The translations under genes and the position numbers were made by a program. Below, piece by piece: positions 37,290-42,838 of a DNA stretch of 42,838 nucleotides (positions are counted from its first letter, which is position 1; each line of letters begins with the position of its first letter). The notes under the pieces are model-generated. The model searched no databases. It saw only the letters and a list, made by a program, of their open reading frames with translations, and was not told the DNA's origin. The DNA comes from an uncultured Alphaproteobacteria bacterium (GTDB taxonomy: Bacteria > Pseudomonadota > Alphaproteobacteria > MPNO01 > UBA830), in assembly GCA_913046035.1 (NCBI GenBank), contig CAJWSW010000019.1, forward strand, positions 1-42,838. The letters run 5' to 3'.

Positions 37290-38495
37290 TTGGGCAAATC
37301 GACCACAACTCCCAGCATCCTCGTAATTGGGGCAATTTTAACACTGCTTGTTGCCGCCAACCCAGTAAGCACCGACACCTTGGCGCCGGGCGTACCAGCG
37401 CTGAGAGATTACTTTGGTGTGAGCACTAGTAACGCTAATCTTGTCTTTAGTGTATACGTGTTCACTTTCGGATTTATGCAACTGGTGTTTGGGCCGGTTG
37501 CCGACCGCTTCGGTCGTCGCCCAGTTTTAATTACCTCAATGACGCTCTATTGTATCGCAACATTTTTTTGCGTTTTTGCTCCCACTTTTGAGACCTTGCT
37601 TGCGGCACGAGCCCTCCAGGGTGCGGCTGCTTCAGCCGCACCAGCCCTTGCCCGCGCAGTAATCCGAGACCTATACGGCGTTGAAGGCTCTCGCAAAGTG
37701 ATGAGCTATGTCATGTCAGCATTTGGTATTTTCGCAATAGGCGCGCCGGCAATCGGAGGGGTGCTTGTTGCTTGGCAGGGCTGGCAGGCATCGTTTTTCT
37801 TTTGCGCTGTCTATGGTTTGGTCACAATTTGTGCGGTAATTGTTTTCTTGAAGGAATCCCGACCCGACGAAGCACCAACAAGTCTTTCTTTCTCAACCAC
37901 CTTTAAAATTTATCTTCGTCTTACACCTGATCCGCTGTTCGCACTAAACTGCATAACGAACCTTTTAATGTATTCTGCAATGTTTGTTTGGCTGTCTGGC
38001 AGCATGCTTGTAATCGTCGACGGATACGGAATTAGTCCTGAAATTGGTGGGCTGTTTCTCGCCCTTGGGTCGACGGGTTTCATGGCTGGCGCGGCGATTG
38101 CAGGTCGGCTTGGTACGCGCCTTGGACCTCACAAACTTATCATAGCGGGTAGTAGTATCGCCATTGTTGCGGCGGCGATGATAATTGTCCTTCACGGGCT
38201 AAATGTTGCGACTGGCCTCGCAGTTGCCTTGCCTGCACTTGTCTGGATGCTTGGACATGGTTTGCACTACCCGCAGTCGATGGCGGCGGCAGTTGCACCA
38301 TTTCCGGAAAACGCTGGCGCCGCTTCCTCGTTGATCGGTTTTTATCAAACGACCGCGGGTGCAATTGCTGCTGTCACAATCGGAGCCCTGCATGATGGGA
38401 CAGCGATGCCGTTAGGAGGATTAATGCTTGGTTTAAGCGTGGCTGCCCTCGTTGCATATACCCCTTTTTATCGGCGGTATCTCAAGTCCGTCTAA
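37290..38495 (+). CDS. MFS transporter, Bcr/CflA-type
   Basis: A 401-residue inner-membrane carrier with about 12 hydrophobic segments. The MFS loop motif GPVADRFGRRPVL is at residues 68–80, and the second helix-4 motif RALQGAAASAAPALARAVIRD is typical of the Bcr/CflA drug:proton antiporters. The start is a TTG at 37290, because no ATG occurs before residue 62, well inside the conserved fold. Position at the end of the ligase operon suggests export or import of the ligase substrates or products. Confidence 0.87.
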   Translation: MGKSTTTPSILVIGAILTLLVAANPVSTDTLAPGVPALRDYFGVSTSNANLVFSVYVFTFGFMQLVFGPVADRFGRRPVLITSMTLYCIATFFCVFAPTFETLLAARALQGAAASAAPALARAVIRDLYGVEGSRKVMSYVMSAFGIFAIGAPAIGGVLVAWQGWQASFFFCAVYGLVTICAVIVFLKESRPDEAPTSLSFSTTFKIYLRLTPDPLFALNCITNLLMYSAMFVWLSGSMLVIVDGYGISPEIGGLFLALGSTGFMAGAAIAGRLGTRLGPHKLIIAGSSIAIVAAAMIIVLHGLNVATGLAVALPALVWMLGHGLHYPQSMAAAVAPFPENAGAASSLIGFYQTTAGAIAAVTIGALHDGTAMPLGGLMLGLSVAALVAYTPFYRRYLKSV

Positions 38496-38582
38496 GGTCC
38501 AGTATACCCAAATTAATACGCGGTCTAGCAAACTTCCCTGCTAAAACATTACCCCACAAAAATACCTCTAAACTCCAAATTC

Positions 38583-38630
38583 AATCCAAATACTTTGTGA
38601 AGAGTTATGCAGTTTGCTAATCTTTGGATT
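38583..38630 (+). promoter_or_regulatory. Inverted repeat bracketing a possible promoter
   Basis: AATCCAAA (38583–38590) and TTTGGATT (38623–38630) are perfect inverted arms 32 bp apart. Between them lie TTGTGA (38595–38600) and TAATCT (38618–38623) with a 17-bp spacer, a weak –35/–10 pair for the dioxygenase gene that starts at 38653. Candidate operator only. Confidence 0.35.
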
Positions 38631-38652
38631 TGTTTGAAGATAAAACCAGGCT

Positions 38653-39501
38653 ATGACGACTATGGACTCTGACCCTATACATCAGGACCGAGAATTTTCC
38701 TCTATTTCTGTTAATCCCTGCTCACCAAACATAGGCGCAGAAATTGGATCAATAGACCTAACCCAGCCATTGAATGACGATACAAGGGACGAGCTCAAGC
38801 GAGCATTTATAAAGTATCAGGTGATTTTTTTTAGAGAACAGCAAATATCCTTTGATGACCACGTCCGATTGGCAGAGTACTTCGGAGTACTTGGCGCCCA
38901 CGTAGGGAAGTCAACAATAAGCAGCACAACAGAGGATCCGCGCGTTAGAAAGTTTCACTATGACGCGACGACGCCCCGTGTTTCCGGCGATGTTTTTCAT
39001 ACAGATCAATCGTGTGCAAAGGTTCCACCGTTGGGAAGTATTCTTTACAACCATACGCTGCCGCCTAATGGGGGTGGGGACACCCTTTTTTCCAGCATGT
39101 ATGCGGCTTATGATGCACTTTCAACAAGAATGAAAGTTTATTTGGACGGCCTCACAGCTAACCACGATGGCGTTCCAACTTTCGGTGAAGGAACGCCTAA
39201 CGCTGACCACCCGGTGATTGTAAAACACCCTGAGAGTGGCAAAAAACTTATCTACGTCAATGAAGTATTCACAATGAAAATCAATGAGCTTTCTGAACAA
39301 GAAAGTAAATCGATTCTGGACTTTTTATTTCGGCATTGCACGCGACCTGAGTGGACTTGCAGGTTCCGGTGGCGTCCGCATTCAATCGCTTTTTGGGACA
39401 ATAGATGTACCCAACACATGGCAATTTCTGATTATTTGCCGAGTATTCGATCCGGTTATAGAGTTCAGTTAGACGGAGAGAGTTCTCCCCTACCCGCATA
39501 A
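38653..39501 (+). CDS. TauD/TfdA-family 2-oxoglutarate-dependent dioxygenase
   Basis: Non-haem Fe(II) hydroxylase of the TauD family, 282 residues. Iron ligands: H116 and D118 (VFHTDQS) and H255 (RCTQHMAISDY); the 2-oxoglutarate-binding arginine is expected at R266 or R270. The N-terminus NPCSPNIGAEIGSIDL is typical. The family hydroxylates taurine, aryloxyacids, and various small acids; the true substrate is not readable. An alternative ATG lies at 38662. It is transcribed separately from the ligase operon (157 bp gap) and lies just before tRNA-Asn. Confidence 0.88.
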   Translation: MTTMDSDPIHQDREFSSISVNPCSPNIGAEIGSIDLTQPLNDDTRDELKRAFIKYQVIFFREQQISFDDHVRLAEYFGVLGAHVGKSTISSTTEDPRVRKFHYDATTPRVSGDVFHTDQSCAKVPPLGSILYNHTLPPNGGGDTLFSSMYAAYDALSTRMKVYLDGLTANHDGVPTFGEGTPNADHPVIVKHPESGKKLIYVNEVFTMKINELSEQESKSILDFLFRHCTRPEWTCRFRWRPHSIAFWDNRCTQHMAISDYLPSIRSGYRVQLDGESSPLPA

Positions 39502-39597
39502 GGAACGAATGCTTGGCATTTTAAAAATACGAGTTCAAATATTGCACGGTTGGGCTGGTAACAGCGAGCCTTGGATGTTATACGGCGTTAATACTTT

Positions 39598-39673
39598 TCC
39601 TCGGTAGCTCAGTTGGTAGAGCAAGCGGCTGTTAACCGCTGGGTCGGGGGTTCGAGTCCCTCCCGAGGAGCCA
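39598..39673 (+). tRNA. tRNA-Asn (GTT)
   Basis: A 76-base cloverleaf with encoded CCA. Acceptor TCCTCGG (39598–39604) pairs with CCGAGGA (39663–39669); anticodon GTT at 39631–39633; T-arm GGTTCGAGTCC; discriminator G. A TTATAC at 39578–39583 is a candidate –10 box, with no clear –35. Confidence 0.97.
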
Positions 39674-39680
39674 ATTATAA

Positions 39681-39720
39681 CGCCACTTTCCAGCCGTGAC
39701 TGCGCTGGAAGGTGGCGTCT
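39681..39720 (+). terminator. Stem-loop terminator after tRNA-Asn
   Basis: CGCCACTTTCCAGC (39681–39694) pairs with GCTGGAAGGTGGCG (39704–39717), 14 bp with one T·G wobble, around a nine-base loop. Only a short T-rich tail follows, so it may act mainly in tRNA 3' processing. Confidence 0.7.
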
Positions 39721-39725
39721 TTATG

Positions 39726-39767
39726 TAGGGGAATTTGCACTTTTTTATGCGGAGGAATTTTCACTTT
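39726..39767 (+). mobile_element. Possible IS21-family end (solo remnant)
   Basis: Two imperfect direct repeats, GGGGAATTTGCACTTT (39728–39743) and GAGGAATTTTCACTTT (39752–39767), start 24 bp apart just after a TGT. This repeated GGAATTTGCACTTT pattern resembles the ends of IS21-family elements, which carry multiple internal copies of their terminal repeat. No transposase or opposite end is seen in the window, so at most a fragment remains. Confidence 0.35.
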
Positions 39768-39859
39768 CAGTTACTGCTACCCCGTTTGTTTGGAGGGAAC
39801 AACCGAATACCCGGACAAAATATAATTTTTAAATAAATATGGTACTCGAAATAAAATAG

Positions 39860-41617
39860 ATGTCAGAAGTGATTGAACAAAGGCTTGCCGCCATATTAGT
39901 GGCGGACATGGAGCAATACTCCCGACATATGCACGAAGATGAGCGCGGAACCGTCAGGGAATGGCAGGCTATACGCGAGGAAATCATCAAACCGAGTATG
40001 GACCAGTTTTCCGGTCAAATTATCAAAAATACAGGGGATGGGTTTCTGGCGGAGTTTAAAACGGTTAGCGGGGCGGTTGAGTGCGCAGTAGCGATGCAAA
40101 CTCTCTTAATCGCAAGGGCGAGTGAGGCGCGCGAAAAACCGAAATTAAAGTTCCGGATGGGAATTAATCTTGGCGAAATAACTTTTGATCACGACGATTT
40201 CTACGGTGACGGCGTAAATATCGCTGCGCGTCTTGAGGGTTTATCCGAGGCGCCCGGCATTTGTGTCTCATCTCTCGTTTACGACCAAGTGCGAAAAAAA
40301 GTGAATTGCTCATTCGAGGATATCGGAGAACACTCTGTAAAAAATATCGATGACCCCGTCAGGGTATTTCGTATTGCATGCGAAACAGTTGCGCCAAAGG
40401 TTATCGAAAGCGCCTCAGGAACTAGCAATGAGGCTCAAATGCCCTCTATAGCGGTGCTTCCGTTTGACAATATGAGTTCCGACGCGGAGCAAGACTTTTT
40501 TGCCGATGGCCTCACAGAGGATATCATCACCGAGTTATCTCGTTTCAACGACCTTTTTGTAATCTCCAGAAACTCAACTTTCACATTCAAGGGGAAAGCT
40601 ACAAAAGCAACAGAGGTCGCAGAACAATTAAATGTCCGATATGTCGTAGAAGGCAGTGTTCGTAAGGCCGGCAACCGGGTTCGCGTGAATGTTCAGTTAA
40701 TAGATGGTAGCGCAGACCGTCATGTGTGGGCGGAGCGTTATGATCGCGATTTGGAAGATATTTTCGAAATACAGGATGAAATCACCGCGTCGATTGCTTC
40801 AACCTTACCAGGCCGCATTGTCGCCGATAACGTTGACCGCGCAAGACGCATACCTACCGAGAGCATGCCGGCGTATGAATGTGTTCTAGCTGGAAAGCTG
40901 CTCCATCATAGGAGTAACAAAGAGGACAATGCTGAGGCGCTGCGGCTGCTTGATCGCGCAATAGAGCTTGATCCAGGTTATGCACACGCCATCGCATGGA
41001 GAGCCTGTGTAACGGGTCAGGCATTTACATACGGCTGGCTGGAAACAGGTCTTACCGATTTACTTGAAAGAATATCTTCCGATCTAGAGAGGGCGTTGTC
41101 TCTTGACGAAAATGATGCCGATATTCATCGGATCCTTGGCGCAGTAAATATCGCCAATAATAATTTAGAGCAGGCACAACGCCATCAAGAAAAAGCTCAG
41201 AGATTAAACCCAAATTATGACCTTGTCGTCGTCCAATCAGGGGAATTACTGACTTGGCTCGGGCGCCCCGAGGAGGGAGTAAACTTAATCCGGCAGGCCA
41301 TGGAATTAAATCCATTTCACCCTCCAAGGTTTTGGGGGCACTTGGGGAGAGCTTATTTTACCGGAAAACACTACGAAGAAGCGATGTCGGCAATAGAAAA
41401 TATTGAAACCCCAGATATCCTACAGCTTGCTTTTTTAGCCGCCAGTTGCGGTTACCTCAACGACACGAAAAAGGCTTTGAGCGCCGCGGAGGCAGCACGG
41501 AAGCTTAACCCTGCGATAACTATTACAGAAATATTAAGTATGCAGCATTATGGAAAAGAGGCGGATCTAAAACACTTCACCGACGGTTTGCGCTTGGCCG
41601 GGTTTTCAGATGGCTGA
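39860..41617 (+). CDS. Class III adenylate/guanylate cyclase with TolB-like and TPR regions
   Basis: A 585-residue cytoplasmic signalling protein. Residues 1–172 are a class III cyclase domain: metal aspartates D16 (VADMEQYSR) and D60 (NTGDGFLAEF), K56 and D118 (substrate side), and N120 and R124 (GDGVNIAARLE), so it looks catalytically complete. Residues about 195–320 (SIAVLPFDNMSSDAEQDFFADGLTEDI onwards, ending near DEITASIA) are the TolB-like region found in such fusions. The rest is TPR-like repeats (e.g. ALRLLDRAIELDPGYAHAI, QRHQEKAQRLNPNYD). This architecture is common in alphaproteobacteria. Cyclic AMP production is inferred; the sensed signal is unknown. Confidence 0.9.
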   Translation: MSEVIEQRLAAILVADMEQYSRHMHEDERGTVREWQAIREEIIKPSMDQFSGQIIKNTGDGFLAEFKTVSGAVECAVAMQTLLIARASEAREKPKLKFRMGINLGEITFDHDDFYGDGVNIAARLEGLSEAPGICVSSLVYDQVRKKVNCSFEDIGEHSVKNIDDPVRVFRIACETVAPKVIESASGTSNEAQMPSIAVLPFDNMSSDAEQDFFADGLTEDIITELSRFNDLFVISRNSTFTFKGKATKATEVAEQLNVRYVVEGSVRKAGNRVRVNVQLIDGSADRHVWAERYDRDLEDIFEIQDEITASIASTLPGRIVADNVDRARRIPTESMPAYECVLAGKLLHHRSNKEDNAEALRLLDRAIELDPGYAHAIAWRACVTGQAFTYGWLETGLTDLLERISSDLERALSLDENDADIHRILGAVNIANNNLEQAQRHQEKAQRLNPNYDLVVVQSGELLTWLGRPEEGVNLIRQAMELNPFHPPRFWGHLGRAYFTGKHYEEAMSAIENIETPDILQLAFLAASCGYLNDTKKALSAAEAARKLNPAITITEILSMQHYGKEADLKHFTDGLRLAGFSDG

Positions 41618-41907
41618 TTTATCGTTAGCAAAAGTACCTCCGTGCTGCACCTTATCCCTCTGAGATCTACCGCCGGGTGAGCTAAAATTTGACCTGAAAA
41701 AATAAGAAATCTGCGTTCACCCTCTCACTGATCCGCAAAACCCAAGCAATTTAAAGAAAATTCAAATAAATGCCGATTGACTAAAGCAACACAAGGCCTC
41801 CCTAAACCATTCGTCCTTAGGGCATTGTTATTGGCACACTATTCTCATAGAGGTTTTAGTCCTATCTCGCGCGAGACTACAAAATTCCATAAAAGTAAGC
41901 TGTTAAA
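41618..41907. other. Intergenic region before the cyclase-like gene
   Basis: No gene seen. It holds a perfect 12-bp palindrome TCTCGCGCGAGA (41865–41876), ending 31 bp before the ATG at 41908, and CCCTAA/TTAGGG inverted arms around 41801–41823. Either could be a regulatory site; nothing is recognised. Confidence 0.35.
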
Positions 41908-42838
41908 ATGATTGATATCAATAAGTGTAAAGAAAACCTAACCGCGATTTCGAAACTCTTAGGGTCTGATGAGGACGTTGAACACCGCGCAGACCTGATA
42001 GCTGGTTCAGACGATTTTGCCAATTTAGTCGTGGACCTGTCGTCACTTCCATTAGCAGACAAGGATTTTGAAACACAGCTTGCTAATAATGGTCTCTTAG
42101 AAGCGGTTCCAGTATTCCGCAGGCTCCGATCCTATCTAACACAACCAACACGGTTCATGATTGGGGGTTTGAGGGAACTTTCAAACATTCTTATGCCAGA
42201 GCACTCAGAAGGTATATCTTCGTTAGCTGCCCAAATCTGCGGCCATAAAATTGGAGAAAAGCCCCTACTTCAGCTGCTTGAAGGTGGCCAGCACCATGAT
42301 CGGTTTAAGGCGTTTGCTGAGGAGTTGGAGGAAGCTAATCCCCACTCGCTTTATCCCACGTCTCCATACCGAGAGAGCGAGGGTGACGTAGTCAGCTCTG
42401 CTGATGATCACAAGGTCGAGGCGGTGATGACGCAACGTACCTTCACTTCAATTAGGATCGAGGACGATCTCTTTAATATCGAAAATCCCTCGATAAATGA
42501 AATCTACCAGCCGCTTGGCAGGTGCATTTGCCTAATAGACTCAAATGTCGACGAGCATTTTGGTGAGATGATTACGCGATATTTTGACACCCACGGGATC
42601 CAGCTTTTTAAGCTTAGTTACCGCGCAATGGAAGTCGATAAATCGCTATCCACAGTTGAGCGGATTGTGCGTGATTTTAAGGATCACTCCGTCGCTCGCA
42701 ACGAGCCCGTTCTCATGATTGGCGGCGGAGTGCTAGCCGATATTGGTGGTTTGGCATGTGCGCTGTTTAATAGAAATACACCGTACGTGATGATTGGTTC
42801 GTCAATAGTTTCGGGTATAGATGCCGGCCCCTCACCCA
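41908..42838 (+). CDS. Sugar-phosphate cyclase-family protein with unknown N-terminal domain (3' end missing)
   Basis: The frame runs open to the window edge: 310 residues are visible. Residues 1–170 match nothing I know; they are mostly helical, with RFMIGGLRELSNILMPEHSE and HKIGEKPLLQLLEGGQHH. From about 173 the sequence follows the dehydroquinate-synthase-like fold of sedoheptulose-7-phosphate cyclases: a Rossmann half with CICLIDSNVDEHFGEMITRYF (about 206–226), then EPVLMIGGGVLADIGGLACA (266–285), FNRNTPYVMIGSS (287–299) and GIDAGPSP. In AroB, EEVS and DDGS the last part reads PTTLxxxxDxxVxxKT, so PTT has become GSS here. The metal-binding residues lie beyond the edge. AroB proper is less likely because TPY and IDAG are more like the S7P cyclases. 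Product unknown. Confidence 0.72.
   Translation, partial: MIDINKCKENLTAISKLLGSDEDVEHRADLIAGSDDFANLVVDLSSLPLADKDFETQLANNGLLEAVPVFRRLRSYLTQPTRFMIGGLRELSNILMPEHSEGISSLAAQICGHKIGEKPLLQLLEGGQHHDRFKAFAEELEEANPHSLYPTSPYRESEGDVVSSADDHKVEAVMTQRTFTSIRIEDDLFNIENPSINEIYQPLGRCICLIDSNVDEHFGEMITRYFDTHGIQLFKLSYRAMEVDKSLSTVERIVRDFKDHSVARNEPVLMIGGGVLADIGGLACALFNRNTPYVMIGSSIVSGIDAGPSP

Noticed and set aside
1-42838. CRISPR array, prophage or toxin–antitoxin pair
   Set aside because: No regularly spaced repeats, phage structural genes or typical small toxin/antitoxin pairs were seen on either strand.

Overview
The window is a stretch of bacterial chromosome, almost certainly from an alphaproteobacterium. The evidence is gene order: argS–SPOR protein–nagZ–scpA–scpB–serS–surE–pcm–LysM/LytM lipoprotein–DUF815 ATPase–yajC–secD–secF–Mth938 protein. 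The dgt–erpA–xth group and the tRNA-Cys–methyltransferase–tolC–valS group are also alphaproteobacterial arrangements. Base composition looks balanced, and genes are packed with many 1–14 bp overlaps. A Rhodospirillales-like, possibly marine lineage is plausible, but the sequence alone does not prove it.

Layout. (1) 1–5019: 3' part of uvrA, a ChaC-type cyclotransferase and trmFO, all forward. (2) 5020–8694: a reverse NDUFAF6-type phytoene-synthase-like gene, then a forward insert of an unknown 216-residue protein, an HpnE-like FAD amine oxidase and a urate-oxidase-N-type membrane protein, closed by a strong terminator. (3) 8787–12213: reverse Mth938 protein, secF, secD and yajC (protein export). 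(4) 12376–13233: forward DUF815 ATPase. (5) 13230–24150: long reverse housekeeping run from dgt down to the NlpD-like lipoprotein. It is broken only between scpB and serS, where tatABC is expected; the gap holds an apparent tatA relic with an in-frame stop. (6) 24277–25734: forward erpA, xth and a small membrane protein. (7) 25819–33615: reverse ilvD, a signal-less TAXI protein, valS, tolC and an isoaspartate-methyltransferase-like gene. popZ, often found between tolC and valS, is absent; a long stem-loop lies there instead. (8) tRNA-Cys with a near-consensus promoter, then a forward accessory block (34320–39501) of two AMP-forming ligases, an MFS exporter and a TauD-type dioxygenase, bounded by tRNA-Asn. 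(9) 39674–end: an IS21-like repeat pair, a class III cyclase/TPR protein, and the 5' part of a gene whose C-terminal portion is a sugar-phosphate cyclase (EEVS/DDGS/AroB superfamily) carrying an unexplained N-terminal domain of about 170 residues.

How it fits together: most of the window is DNA repair, translation, envelope export and chromosome segregation. The least ordinary parts are the eroded tat locus, the three-gene insert beside the complex I assembly homologues, and the tRNA-flanked right end, which looks like an accessory region leading into a possible cyclitol-type biosynthetic locus that continues past the window.
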